The notes beneath the pieces were generated by a model that made no database searches, had not been told where the DNA came from, and worked only from the letters and a program-made list of their open reading frames with translations. Positions 30,210 through 39,220 of a stretch of DNA of 64,000 nucleotides are shown in pieces; the first letter of the stretch is position 1; every line of letters begins with the position of its first letter. This stretch comes from Listeria cornellensis FSL F6-0969. GTDB taxonomy: Bacteria > Bacillota > Bacilli > Lactobacillales > Listeriaceae. The translations under genes and the position numbers were made by a program. The stretch is from NCBI RefSeq assembly GCF_000525855.1, contig NZ_AODE01000039.1, positions 1-64,000 of the forward strand. Direction: 5' to 3'.

Positions 30210-30276
30210 GAAAATATAATTACCACGTGAACACCCAAATACCCTAGCTGCTGGAACAGCTAGGGTATTTTTTTGC
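30210..30276 (+). ncRNA. Fst-type antisense antitoxin RNA (RNA II-like)
   Basis: Predicted RNA of about 67 nt from the promoter at 30198-30203 to the T run after the stem at 30238-30269. Its 5' part (30210-30236) is a near copy of 30379-30406, which lies over the toxin's ribosome site and start on the other strand. The RNA is therefore complementary, with few mismatches, to the translation start of the toxin mRNA. Size, convergent layout and paired direct repeats match RNA II of the par/Fst loci. Confidence 0.7.
30237..30275 (+). terminator. Terminator of the antitoxin RNA, shared with the toxin transcript
   Basis: A 13-bp stem AATACCCTAGCTG / CAGCTAGGGTATT, 6-nt loop, then TTTTTTT on the plus strand. 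It lies in the overlap of the two convergent transcripts. Confidence 0.85.
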
Positions 30277-30296
30277 GGGGTTAGAATTCTTGTCGT

Positions 30297-30395
30297 CTAC
30301 TTTTTATCGCTTCGACCTTCTAACATGTGCTTGAAGTACACAACAACGCATCCAACCACGATAGGAGCGATAACACTAGAAAATATAATCACCAC
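30297..30395 (-). CDS. Fst-family type I toxin peptide (32 aa)
   Basis: The start is GTG 30395, eight bases after AAGGGGGG; upstream in-frame GTG codons are possible. The peptide begins MVIIFSSVIAPIVVGCVVVY and ends EGRSDKK. The conserved IAPI(F/V)VG motif in a single TM helix with a charged tail is diagnostic of Fst/Ldr-type membrane toxins (Fst itself has VIAPIFVG and 33 residues). Toxins of this family damage the membrane when the unstable antisense RNA is lost. Too short for ordinary gene calling. Confidence 0.75.
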   Translation of the reverse strand: MVIIFSSVIAPIVVGCVVVYFKHMLEGRSDKK

Positions 30396-30447
30396 ACGAT
30401 ACACCCCCCTTCAACGAAAACGTTCGCCAAGGGTAGACGACTATTTT

Positions 30448-30453
30448 ATTATA
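30448..30453 (-). promoter_or_regulatory. Extended -10 promoter of the Fst-like toxin mRNA
   Basis: On the minus strand GCATGGTATAATA: an extended -10 with no good -35. It is the same 13-mer as in the antitoxin promoter, pointing inward. Confidence 0.55.
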
Positions 30454-30536
30454 CCATGCTTAGAACTGAACTTACTTAACATAATGGAATAAATAAAGAG
30501 ACAGATTTCACGAAATATTGAAACCTGTCTCCACTC

Positions 30537-31265
30537 CTATATTTGGTGCCTATTATACGTTTTCTTCGCCATCGCCTCCAGCAAAAACAAAACCGGAATC
30601 TGCGTCGTAATATTCGTTTCATGAATCATTTCCTGCGTCACAAAGTAAGGGATATTCACATCCGACAACCCCGCCAATGTATTTTTGCTAGAATTCGTAA
30701 TGCTGATAATCTTGCTCCCATACTGCTTCATGTTCTGCGCCTGCAAAATAACCTGAGGCGTCTCCCCAGAAACCGACAAAATCACCATCACCGCATTATC
30801 AAACTGCTGCGCCGCGTTCGGGTAAAACGGGTCCTTAATGTAAAACGTCCGCTTCTGCAAATTCGAGAAAAAGCGCGATCCATATTCCGCGAGAATTCCC
30901 GACGTCCCAATCCCCACAAACACAACCAGCTGCGCATCATCAATAATGTCCACAGCCTTATCCAAGCTCACATCATAATCCCGACGCAACGTCCGCTCAA
31001 AAAACTCCTCCAAAACCTCAATCGTATCCGCCGTCTTCGTCCTGACCTTCTCCTTCGATGCCTGTTTCAACTGCACCTTAAACTCCGAAAAGCCATCATA
31101 GCCTAACTTCCTCGTAAAACGAACAATCGAAGCCGCCGAGACATGCGTTTCATCCGCCAATTCGCGCACCCGCATGTACATCACCTTTTCAGAATTATCC
31201 ATTATGTATCTGTATAAATGCATCTCCGTCTCAGTAAATTTACTCACAATTTCATAAGGAAACAT
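30537..31265 (-). CDS. MurR/RpiR family transcriptional regulator
   Basis: 242 residues. An N-terminal HTH_6 domain (about 1-77; MRVRELADETHVSAASIVRF, TRKLGYDGFSEFK) is followed by a C-terminal SIS sugar-phosphate isomerase-like domain (about 105-230; GIGTSGILAEYGSRFF, VILSVSGETPQVI, SITNSS). RpiR proteins sense sugar phosphates. Given its position opposite the bgl operon, it probably controls beta-glucoside use. ATG 31265 with AAAGGGTGATAAAGG. A perfect 18-bp palindrome lies 70 bp upstream. Confidence 0.88.
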   Translation of the reverse strand: MFPYEIVSKFTETEMHLYRYIMDNSEKVMYMRVRELADETHVSAASIVRFTRKLGYDGFSEFKVQLKQASKEKVRTKTADTIEVLEEFFERTLRRDYDVSLDKAVDIIDDAQLVVFVGIGTSGILAEYGSRFFSNLQKRTFYIKDPFYPNAAQQFDNAVMVILSVSGETPQVILQAQNMKQYGSKIISITNSSKNTLAGLSDVNIPYFVTQEMIHETNITTQIPVLFLLEAMAKKTYNRHQI

Positions 31266-31335
31266 CCTTTATCACCCTTTCAACTAAAGGTTTCACGACT
31301 TCATTATGTCACATTCCAAAATGAAAAGCTAGCCG

Positions 31336-31353
31336 TTATTTCCCGGGAAATAA
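31336..31353. promoter_or_regulatory. Perfect 18-bp palindrome upstream of the RpiR gene
   Basis: TTATTTCCCGGGAAATAA, between the RpiR start and the Nudix gene end. A candidate operator, possibly autoregulatory; no second copy seen near the bgl operon. Confidence 0.35.
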
Positions 31354-31364
31354 TCTAACATTCC

Positions 31365-31980
31365 CTACAATATTCCCCGCAACTCCATCGCGTTCACTAA
31401 TTTCCCATAATAATTATTCTCCTCCAATGTGAACTGACGCATCCCAAGCACCTCATTCACAACCTCAATCCCAGCATCGCGTAACTTAAATCCCTCCACA
31501 CGAAGCCCGTTCGATTCCCCTTTAAAAAAACGCTCGAAATTCCTGCAAATTCGCCGTCACCATTCCGCCTACCTCTTCCTCCTGCAACCTGAAATCCGCT
31601 AAATTCCCTGTAAACTTATACAAAAACACATGGCAAAACTCCCGATCCACAAATCCCGGCGAAACATAGCTCGTATCAATCACACCAAGCGATACCAACG
31701 CATCAAAAGTCACATCAATACCAAGCTCCTCCTTTACCTCACGAATCCCATCCAAAACCGTCTCATCCTCCGTCAAATGTCCAGCCGCCGTAATATCATA
31801 CAGTCCCGCAAAATCCTTTTTCCGCTCACTCCGATACTGAATAAAAATTCGCGTCAAGTCCTCCGACACAAACCAACAATGAAACGTCTCATGCCACAAA
31901 CCCTTATGATGCACATCATCCCGACTCGCCGTCCCAATCTGCTGATGCTCCAAATTAAAAATCTTCAATTTTTCTACCAT
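31365..31980 (-). CDS. Nudix hydrolase, frame broken at an A7 run
   Basis: ATG 31980 is chosen (GGGTG upstream). The Nudix box is GHLTEDETVLDGIREVKEEL (about residues 65-84 of this start). The uninterrupted frame stops at 31522. One base fewer in the 7-nt run 31524-31530 extends it through FFKGESNGLRVEGFKLRDAG to a TAG at 31365, giving 204 residues, a usual length for this YfcD/IDI-like group. It hydrolyses a nucleoside-diphosphate-linked substrate that cannot be named from sequence. Confidence 0.8.
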
Positions 31981-32039
31981 CGTCATCACCCTTTCTATTA
32001 AAAAATGCTGCTCCTATTAAGAAACAGCATCACTATCAT

Positions 32040-32702
32040 TTATAAATTCGGTATATTTTTCTTCTTTTTCAAATAGAAACGCAACGCCAAAAGCGCTGCC
32101 CCAACAATAACCGTCGGATAAGGATCTAAAGCAATATTCCATTTCGCTGGAACAACCACCTGCACGACCGTCATAATCGTCATCCACACAAGAATAACAA
32201 CCATCGCGATCACGAGATACTTCCACGTTCCGCCTTTTTCACCTTGACGCATGGCACCCGCGTATTTACGCAATACCATCATCGCACCACCACCGACAAG
32301 GAACGTCACGAATAGCACGGCCAAACCAAGCGTTTGCCCTTGGAAAATCGCGCTCACACCACTGATCAGCATCATCGCACCAAGTACGAGCAATCCGCCA
32401 TCCAGCGCAATCCACCATTTCCCAGCAACTTCACCAGTCGGCGCCGCCTTCACAGTCAAAGCTTTCACATATTCCGTAGGCGTCACATCGAATAATTTCC
32501 GAGCCGTCACACCTTGTTTTTGATTCTCAAGCACTTTCTCCGTCATTTCATAAATCAAATTCGCCTGCTGCTCCTCGCCATACTGCCCCGTTTCGCGAAG
32601 ATGCTTCTCCACTTCCTGAACATATTGCAAGTTACGCTTCGTCAAATTCGCCTTCATCTCGCCAATCTCAGGCTTCACTGTTTCTGCTTCTGTTGTCACC
32701 AA
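32040..32702 (-). CDS. DUF1129 family membrane protein
   Basis: 220 residues. A cytosolic N-terminal helical region (LTKRNLQYVQEVEKHLRETG) is followed by four TM segments (about 97-117, 123-143, 162-183, 192-211) and a KKKKN tail. Characteristic of DUF1129 proteins of Listeria and relatives; function unknown. It precedes the ABC-2 permease gene in the conserved block leading to gshF. Confidence 0.85.
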   Translation of the reverse strand: MVTTEAETVKPEIGEMKANLTKRNLQYVQEVEKHLRETGQYGEEQQANLIYEMTEKVLENQKQGVTARKLFDVTPTEYVKALTVKAAPTGEVAGKWWIALDGGLLVLGAMMLISGVSAIFQGQTLGLAVLFVTFLVGGGAMMVLRKYAGAMRQGEKGGTWKYLVIAMVVILVWMTIMTVVQVVVPAKWNIALDPYPTVIVGAALLALRFYLKKKKNIPNL

Positions 32703-32776
32703 TAAAATCCTCCCTCAAACATACTACCTCTATTATAACCCAATATAGTTCCCAGTAGAAATATATTTATGAAAAA

Positions 32777-33874
32777 TTACAAACGTTTCCCGTAAACAAA
32801 CCGAATTCCCACAACCACAGAAGCCACCACGCTCACGCCAAAAATCACCAAGAACCCAGCAAAACCAGCCGGCCCAGACAATTTAACAAAATCCTGAATC
32901 ATATTTGCCACGAACATCCCAATCAAAATCGCTGAAATTCCAATTCCCCACGCGCGCATTTTTTGGAAAACAAATAATCTCCCATTCGTTTCAAGCGATT
33001 CCCGCTCTGCAACAACACCCGCGAAAACCAGCGCTCCAACCAATAACCCCAATTGCAAAATAAGCGGTCCATAAGCCGGCCGAATGAACCCCAGTGGCTC
33101 CAAAATCCGACAATAATCACTCCAATACGCCAAATCGCCTGACACACCTTTATTCATAAAATGCTCCATATGAACCACAAATGCCAAAATCGTACCCGGC
33201 AACAACACCAGCCCCGCCGTAGCAAGAATCCCACCAAGCGGCGAACCAATCACATAACCTACAACAATCGGCAGCAAGAACAACAACAAATACGCAAGCC
33301 AACTTCCCAACATATCCATGATTAATTTTTGCTGTTGAAAGTCAACGAACTCTGCTGGCACCTGCGACGTAAAATACCACACACCCAGCCCCAAACTCAC
33401 AAAATAGCTCACCGTGATAACCACAAAACCAAGCAACACCTTCACACCTAGAATCGCCTTCTTAGAATAAGGCATCACCGCCGTAAAATGATTCCCACGC
33501 GTATACCGCTCCAAAATCACCGAACACATACCCAGAATCACCGACAACACCAGCGTCAGCGTAAACGGAACACTCACTGTAAAACTAAAGAAAAAATATG
33601 TATACTGATCCACCTTGTCCGACAACTTCGTCTCATACGCCAAATAACGCACCGTCAAATCATCGCGAATCTCCTGTTTCGTCATCGCAAAATCCGGATC
33701 AAGCTCCTGTTCCACCTGAAAATCCTCCGACTTATAATGCGCCTGACTCTTATTCCAAGCATCCGTCTCATTCACCAACCCCACAAAAAACGCTAACAAA
33801 AACACCAGAAAAACGAACGGAACAACCCACTTGATTCCCTGCCACTCCTTATACCACAATCCCTTTTGCCACAT
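32777..33874 (-). CDS. ABC-2 type transporter permease
   Basis: 365 residues from ATG 33874 (AGGGGTGA upstream); the frame extends 21 codons further without support. It begins MWQKGLWYKEWQG and has about eight TM segments with a large extracytosolic loop after the first (TDAWNKSQAHYKSEDF). It is the partner of the ATPase encoded just upstream in the same direction. With the GntR gene it forms a YtrA-type regulator-ATPase-permease operon, often linked to cell-envelope stress. Confidence 0.85.
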   Translation of the reverse strand: MWQKGLWYKEWQGIKWVVPFVFLVFLLAFFVGLVNETDAWNKSQAHYKSEDFQVEQELDPDFAMTKQEIRDDLTVRYLAYETKLSDKVDQYTYFFFSFTVSVPFTLTLVLSVILGMCSVILERYTRGNHFTAVMPYSKKAILGVKVLLGFVVITVSYFVSLGLGVWYFTSQVPAEFVDFQQQKLIMDMLGSWLAYLLLFLLPIVVGYVIGSPLGGILATAGLVLLPGTILAFVVHMEHFMNKGVSGDLAYWSDYCRILEPLGFIRPAYGPLILQLGLLVGALVFAGVVAERESLETNGRLFVFQKMRAWGIGISAILIGMFVANMIQDFVKLSGPAGFAGFLVIFGVSVVASVVVGIRFVYGKRL

Positions 33875-33990
33875 AAAAATCACCCCTATCTTCGCATCCA
33901 CGCATTTCTGTAAAGCACCATGTAACAAATAATCCAATCCTTATAATAATGAAAGTCATCAACGAGAGGCCTTCCAATGCTTCTCACTCC

Positions 33991-34878
33991 TCAGACCTCG
34001 TAGTAATCGACCTTATCGTCCGCTAACCTAACTGTAAAAACGTCCTCAATCGTAATAGCCATTTCCTGATACAAAATCGGTTCCTCTGCCTTTACCCGGC
34101 TTACGAAATCATCCGTATTTTCCGTTACCAATAACGTATAGATCCGCCCATTCCGCTGTAAAAGTTCTGATTCCGCCTTCACAAACACAGGCACATGCTT
34201 CGAATTAAATGCCACTTGAAGCTTCAACGCCGTATCACGCAACGATTCCAGATAATAATCCAGTTCCAATGTCGTCCCTTTTAGAACCAACACCCGATCC
34301 GCTACCATTTCCAGCTCATCCAAGCGATGCGAGGCAATCAACACACTCGTTTTCCGATCCGCAACCGTCTCCAAAATAAACTGCAACAACTGCTTCTTCA
34401 CAATCACATCCAGCCCATCCATCGGCTCATCCAGCAACAAATAACGCACATCCAGAGAAAACGCCAAAATCATAAAAAAGAGCGCTTTACGCCCCTTCGA
34501 AAACGATATCACCTTTGCTTTTTTTGGCAATTCAAAACGTTCCATTAACGAATCAAAAAACTCTTCATCAAATGTGGCGTATACATTTTTATAAATTTTC
34601 ACAACTGCTTTCACACTATACGAATTAAAATAGTTCATATTATCTTCCAAAAAGAAAATATTCTTCTTCAGCGCCGGATGTTTACGTAAATCTTGCCCAT
34701 CAATCGCCACATGACCAACATCCGCCAAATACATCCCCGCGATAATCGAAAAAAGCGTCGTCTTCCCAACACCATTTCGTCCAATCAACGCCGTAATTTC
34801 ACCTGATTTCAGCTCAAAAGAAATGTCCTCCAACACTAAATTGCCCTCAATACGCTTCGTGACACCGTCGATAATCAT
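33991..34878 (-). CDS. ABC transporter ATP-binding protein
   Basis: 295 residues. Walker A GRNGVGKTT, Walker B YLLLDEPMDGLD, switch His in IASHRLDELE. The ABC signature is degenerate (FSKGRKALFF in place of LSGGQ), as in YtrB-like ATPases. A C-terminal domain of about 80 residues follows. Five bp after the GntR gene; it energises the permease at 32777-33874. Confidence 0.9.
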   Translation of the reverse strand: MIIDGVTKRIEGNLVLEDISFELKSGEITALIGRNGVGKTTLFSIIAGMYLADVGHVAIDGQDLRKHPALKKNIFFLEDNMNYFNSYSVKAVVKIYKNVYATFDEEFFDSLMERFELPKKAKVISFSKGRKALFFMILAFSLDVRYLLLDEPMDGLDVIVKKQLLQFILETVADRKTSVLIASHRLDELEMVADRVLVLKGTTLELDYYLESLRDTALKLQVAFNSKHVPVFVKAESELLQRNGRIYTLLVTENTDDFVSRVKAEEPILYQEMAITIEDVFTVRLADDKVDYYEV

Positions 34879-34883
34879 CTATA

Positions 34884-35261
34884 CTATCCCTCCAAACTTC
34901 TATAATACTGCTTCACAAAATTTTGAAGCTCTTTCTCCTCAATCCGTAAATAATTCGCTTCCAAAATTAATTCCTCAAAATTCCGTCTAAATAAAGCAAG
35001 CGCTTCTTCGTTCGGACTATTATCACTAGCATACGCTACATACGAGCCTTTTCCAAGCTTGGTCTCAATAATTCCCAGTCTCTCTAACTCCTTGTATGCC
35101 TTACCCACCGTATTAGGATTCACTAAAATATGCGTTGACATTTCACGAACACTCATCAATTTTTCGCCTGGCTGTAAGACTCCACTGATGCAATAGCCCT
35201 TGATTAAGCCAACAATCTGCTCATAAATCGGAACATGGCTTTGAGAATCTAGCGTGTACAT
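34884..35261 (-). CDS. GntR family (YtrA subfamily) regulator
   Basis: 125 residues from ATG 35261; ATG 35267 is equally possible with AGGAG four bases upstream. Winged-helix domain: IYEQIVGLIKGYCISGVLQ, PGEKLMSVREMSTHILVNPN, TVGKAYKELERLGI. The short C-terminal helical dimerisation part is typical of the YtrA subgroup, which represses its own ABC operon. A palindromic AGTGTACTAG lies in its promoter spacer. Confidence 0.88.
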   Translation of the reverse strand: MYTLDSQSHVPIYEQIVGLIKGYCISGVLQPGEKLMSVREMSTHILVNPNTVGKAYKELERLGIIETKLGKGSYVAYASDNSPNEEALALFRRNFEELILEANYLRIEEKELQNFVKQYYRSLEG

Positions 35262-35286
35262 CCCCATCACTCTCCTCATGTGTCCT

Positions 35287-35315
35287 ATTATAACTAGTAC
35301 ACTCTAAAAAGTAAA
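35287..35315 (-). promoter_or_regulatory. Promoter of the GntR-ABC operon with likely operator
   Basis: On the minus strand TTTACT (35315-35310), 17-bp spacer containing GTGTACTAGT, TATAAT (35292-35287). The dyad between -35 and -10 is a natural site for autorepression by the YtrA-type regulator. Confidence 0.65.
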
Positions 35316-35369
35316 GATTATTATTACAAATGTTTCAATCATATTTCTTTTGCGTTCCGTCACGAAATA

Positions 35370-35397
35370 TTGGTAATCTAAAACCATTTTCTATACT
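35370..35397 (+). promoter_or_regulatory. Candidate gshF promoter
   Basis: TTGGTA (35370-35375), 16-bp spacer, TATACT (35392-35397), 63 bp upstream of the repaired gshF start. Confidence 0.45.
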
Positions 35398-35459
35398 ATT
35401 GCTCATAATTATTGTAAGATAAAACTATTGAACAAAATGGACTACAAGAAGGTGAAATC

Positions 35460-37782
35460 ATGTTATATAAAAATGACAATTTGTTTCCTATACTAGAACA
35501 ACACGCCGATTTGAAAAAAAAGGCTATTTAATGGAAACTTTGGACTTGAAAAAGAAAATGTGCGAGTAGATGAAAACGGAAATTTATCACTTACACCACA
35601 CCCCGCCGTATTTGGCCTAAAAGAAGAAAATCCCTATATCAAAACCGATTTTTCAGAAAGTCAAATCGAGATGATCACACCCGTCAGCGGCTCTGTGGAC
35701 GAAGTATATACATCCATGGAAAACCTGCAAAATATCGTATCAGACCGGATTCGCGACGAATATTTGTGGCCAAGCAGCAACCCGCCAATCCTTCCAGCAG
35801 AACAAGATATCCCAATAGCAGTTTATCAAGATCCGAATTCAGCGAGCAGACTCTACCGTGAGCATCTAGCCCGCGAATACGGCAAGAAAATTCAACTTTT
35901 CTCCGGTATTCACTATAATTTCTCGTTCTCAGATGACTTTTTAGAGCGACTACACACAAGCATGGGCGGCGAAAAATCACTACAAGACTTCAAAAACCAG
36001 ATTTACCTCAAAGTCGCCAAATACTTCATGCAAAATCGCTGGTTCCTACTTTACCTTACAGGAGCAAGTCCCGTATATCTACCAAATTTTCTGAATAAAA
36101 CTCCCGACAACGAAGTTTCACGTGAAACATCTGATTTTGCGTTAAACAGCGGTATTTCACTGCGCAACAGTCATGCTGGGTATAAAAATAAATGTTCCCT
36201 TCACGTAGACTACGACAGCTTTGATGGCTATATCTCAAGTATCGAATCGTGGATAGACCAAGGTAAAATCGACAGTATGCGCGAACTCTACAACCCCATT
36301 CGGTTGAAAAATGCCCATACCGATCAATCACTCGCAGGTCTTGCTGAAGCTGGCGTCGAATACATTGAAATCCGCTCTTTAGACTTAAACCCATTCGATC
36401 CAAACGGTATCACGAAAGAAACGCTACATTTTATCCAGCTGCTCCTAGTCACAGGCCTATTAACCGAGAGCACCGCTTTTGACAAAATACAGCAAGAACA
36501 ATCTGATCAAAATGAAGAGCGAATCGCAAGTAACGGCTTAACCAAGCCAGATATCTACGTTAACGGCACAGAAATTCCATTCGATCAAGCAGTTGACAAA
36601 CTCCTAACAGAAATGGAACACGTCGCGAAACTAACCGATACAACCGATTTCCAAAGCATCATCGAGACACAACGCGACATCAGCCGACACCCAGAAAAAA
36701 CAATCGCATCACAAATCACAGCAACATCCGAATCATTCGTATCCTTCAACCTTGAAAAAGCGAAAACCTACCTAGAACAAAGCTTGCAGAACGCTTACAA
36801 ACTCATCGGTTATGAAGATATGGAACTCTCTACCCAGATTGTCTTAAAATCAGCGGTAACAAAAGGCTTGTCCATCGAACTCCTAGATCGCGAAGAAAAT
36901 TTCATTCGTCTCGAAAAAGGAAATCAAGTGGAGTACATCAAGCAAGCAACGAAAACAGCGCGCGATAGCTACATCAGTGCTCTCATCATGGAAAACAAAG
37001 TCGTCACGAAACAAATTCTAGCAGAACACAATATCGAAGTTCCACACGGTCAGCATTTTTCAGATATTGAGATTGCACGCGATAGCTTCGAACTATTCGC
37101 TGACAAACCGATTGTTATCAAGCCGAAATCAACCAATTTCGGTATCGGAATCAGCATTTTCAAAGACGGATTTAGCCAAGAAAACTATGAAGAAGCTCTA
37201 AAAATCGCTTTTAGCTATGATTCCTCCGTCATTATCGAAACTTATATTCCAGGTGACGAGTACCGTTTCCTAGTTATCGATGGCAAAATCGCTGGTATCC
37301 TAAAACGCGTTCCAGCCAATATCACTGGCGACGGTACGCATACTATTTCTGAACTCATTGACGAAAAGAACCTAGACCCATTGCGCGGTACCGGTCACCT
37401 CAAGCCTTTAGAAATAATCCAAAAAGGCCCAGAAGAAGTACTCATGCTTTCCATGCAAGGTTTCAGCCTCTCTGATATTCCCGAAAATGGCCAAATCGTA
37501 TACCTGCGTGAAAACTCGAATATAAGCACTGGCGGTGACAGCATCGATGTGACCGATTTGATTCACCCCTACTACCAAGAATTAGCGATTAAATGCGCCA
37601 AAGCTGTTGACGCTAATCTGTGCGGTGTAGATATCATTGTTTCACGTGAAACAATAGCAAATGGCCCCTACGCTGTGATTGAGCTAAACTTCAATCCAGC
37701 AATACAAATTCACTCCTTTCCATACCAAGGAGAAAACCGCCGAATCGGTGATATTATTTTAGATTTTCTATTTAAAAAATAA
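35460..37782 (+). CDS. gshF: Bifunctional glutamate-cysteine ligase/glutathione synthetase, frame broken at an A8 run
   Basis: The fused GshA-GshB enzyme makes glutathione in two ATP-dependent steps. ATG 35460 has AAGGTG upstream. One base fewer in the 8-nt run 35514-35521 gives MLYKNDNLFPILEQHADLKK, then FGLEKENVRV and 773 residues in total, the family length. As given, the main frame is open from 35560 (740 residues). The GCL part (about 1-465) contains NPYIKTDFSESQIEMITPVS and SLHVDYDSFDGYISSIESWI. The ATP-grasp part (about 490-773) contains DKPIVIKPKSTNFGIGIS and IVIELNFNP-like AVIELNFNPAIQ. Two parS sites lie inside the gene. Glutathione matters for redox balance and, in L. monocytogenes, for virulence control by PrfA. 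Confidence 0.95.
36114..36129. other. parS: parS site inside gshF (15 of 16)
   Basis: AGTTTCACGTGAAACA; the 14-bp palindromic core GTTTCACGTGAAAC is intact. It falls in coding sequence for EVSRETS. Confidence 0.75.
37638..37653. other. parS: parS site inside gshF (perfect)
   Basis: TGTTTCACGTGAAACA, encoding part of IIVSRETIA, near the 3' end of gshF. Confidence 0.88.
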
Positions 37783-37784
37783 AC

Positions 37785-37840
37785 AAAGAGGCTAGCCATT
37801 CATTGACTACAAATCAATGAACCGCTAGCCTCTTTTATTG
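37785..37840. terminator. gshF terminator
   Basis: A 12-bp stem AAAGAGGCTAGC / GCTAGCCTCTTT with an inner CATTGA / TCAATG stem, then TTTTATTG. Confidence 0.85.
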
Positions 37841-37872
37841 CTTTTATTTATAACACGATAGAACCACCAAAC

Positions 37873-37997
37873 CTCAGCGGGCCGACAAATGCTTAGATCC
37901 TAGGCAAAAGCGAGTACCGAAGCGGAGTGTACTAAGGTACACGAGCATCGGAACACAGCTTTTAACGACGGAGATGAGCGTTTGTCGGCCCGCTGAG
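37873..37997. repeat. 125-bp long-hairpin element between gshF and ychF
   Basis: The outer arms CTCAGCGGGCCGACAAATGC and GCGTTTGTCGGCCCGCTGAG pair at 19 of 20 positions. Inside are nested AAAGC/GCTTT and CCGA/TCGG stems and a perfect central hairpin GTGTACTAAGGTACAC (37927-37942). The whole element folds into one long rod. It lies between two convergent genes after a separate terminator, so it is more than a terminator. No ORF. Confidence 0.8.
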
Positions 37998-38000
37998 TGA

Positions 38001-39104
38001 TTAGACGTTGAATAGGAAATGAACAACATCCCCATCTTTCATCACATATTCCTTACCTTCTGAGCGCAGTCTCCCAGCCACTTTTGCGGCTTGTTCTGAA
38101 CCATGCTCTAATAAATCATCATAAGAAACGACTTCGGCACGGATAAAGCCGCGTTCGAAATCCGTATGAATAACGCCGGCACATGCAGGAGCCTTCATAC
38201 CATTGCGGAATGTCCACGCACGAACTTCTTGAACGCCTGCTGTAAAGTAAGTAGACAAGCCAAGTAATGTATACGCCGCACGAATCAATTGATCTAAACC
38301 AGACTCCTCGATACCAAGCGCCTCGAGAAACTCAGCTTTATCTTCCTCATCAAGCTCAGCAATTTCTTCCTCAGCTCGGGCACAAATAACGATAACCTCT
38401 GACCCCTCACCAGCAGCCAACTCACGCACTTGTTGCACGTATTTATTGTTATCTGGATCGCTAACTTCATCCTCAGCAACATTGGCTACGTATAAAACTG
38501 GTTTGCGAGTTAATAAAAACAAGCCACGAACAATTTTATCCTCATCTTCATTAAACTCAATAGAACGCGCTGGTTTATCGTTTTCCAAAGCCTCTTTCAG
38601 CTTCAAAAGAACGTTATATTCCGCGATCGCATCTTTATCTTTTTGCTTCGTTGCCAGCTTTTCAACACGGCTAACACGCTTATCAACCGTCTCCAAATCT
38701 GCCAAAATAAGCTCCAAGTTAATCACCGCGATATCATCTAGCGGATCGATGCGGCCTTCCACGTGCGTAATGTTCTCGTCTTCAAAACAACGCGTTACAT
38801 GACAAATCGCGTCCACTTGACGAATGTGAGACAAGAACTGGTTACCAAGTCCTTCGCCTTTACTCGCGCCCTTTACAATACCCGCAATATCCGTGAATTC
38901 GAACGTTGTTGGTACTGTTTTTTTCGGTTTTACAAGCTCCGTCAATTTGTTCAGACGCGCATCAGGAACCTCAACGATACCCATATTCGGCTCAATTGTC
39001 GCGAAAGGATAGTTTGCTGCTTCCACTTTTGATTTCGTAATTGCGTTAAAAAGCGTCGATTTCCCAACGTTTGGAAGACCAACGATACCTGCTGTTAATG
39101 CCAT
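38001..39104 (-). CDS. ychF: Redox-regulated ATPase / ribosome-binding GTPase-fold protein
   Basis: 367 residues, family length. Obg-family P-loop protein that prefers ATP and associates with ribosomes. G1 is GLPNVGKSTLFNAI, G3-like is FTDIAGIVKGASKGEGLGNQ, and NVAED replaces the NKxD specificity motif, which explains ATP use. A coiled-coil insert (about 130-200) and a C-terminal TGS domain (YFTAGVQEVRAWTFRNGMKA; GVIHTDFERGFIRAEV) follow. ATG 39104 with AGGAG. Highly conserved and intact. Confidence 0.97.
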   Translation of the reverse strand: MALTAGIVGLPNVGKSTLFNAITKSKVEAANYPFATIEPNMGIVEVPDARLNKLTELVKPKKTVPTTFEFTDIAGIVKGASKGEGLGNQFLSHIRQVDAICHVTRCFEDENITHVEGRIDPLDDIAVINLELILADLETVDKRVSRVEKLATKQKDKDAIAEYNVLLKLKEALENDKPARSIEFNEDEDKIVRGLFLLTRKPVLYVANVAEDEVSDPDNNKYVQQVRELAAGEGSEVIVICARAEEEIAELDEEDKAEFLEALGIEESGLDQLIRAAYTLLGLSTYFTAGVQEVRAWTFRNGMKAPACAGVIHTDFERGFIRAEVVSYDDLLEHGSEQAAKVAGRLRSEGKEYVMKDGDVVHFLFNV

Positions 39105-39220
39105 TTAAATGAACTCCTTTGATTGAAAAGCACAATCGCTTCCCTCATTTTATATTCCACTCATGTTTCTATTATAAAGGTTTTCTCGCTAAAAAGACAC
39201 AAGAATTTGCCACATCGCTC

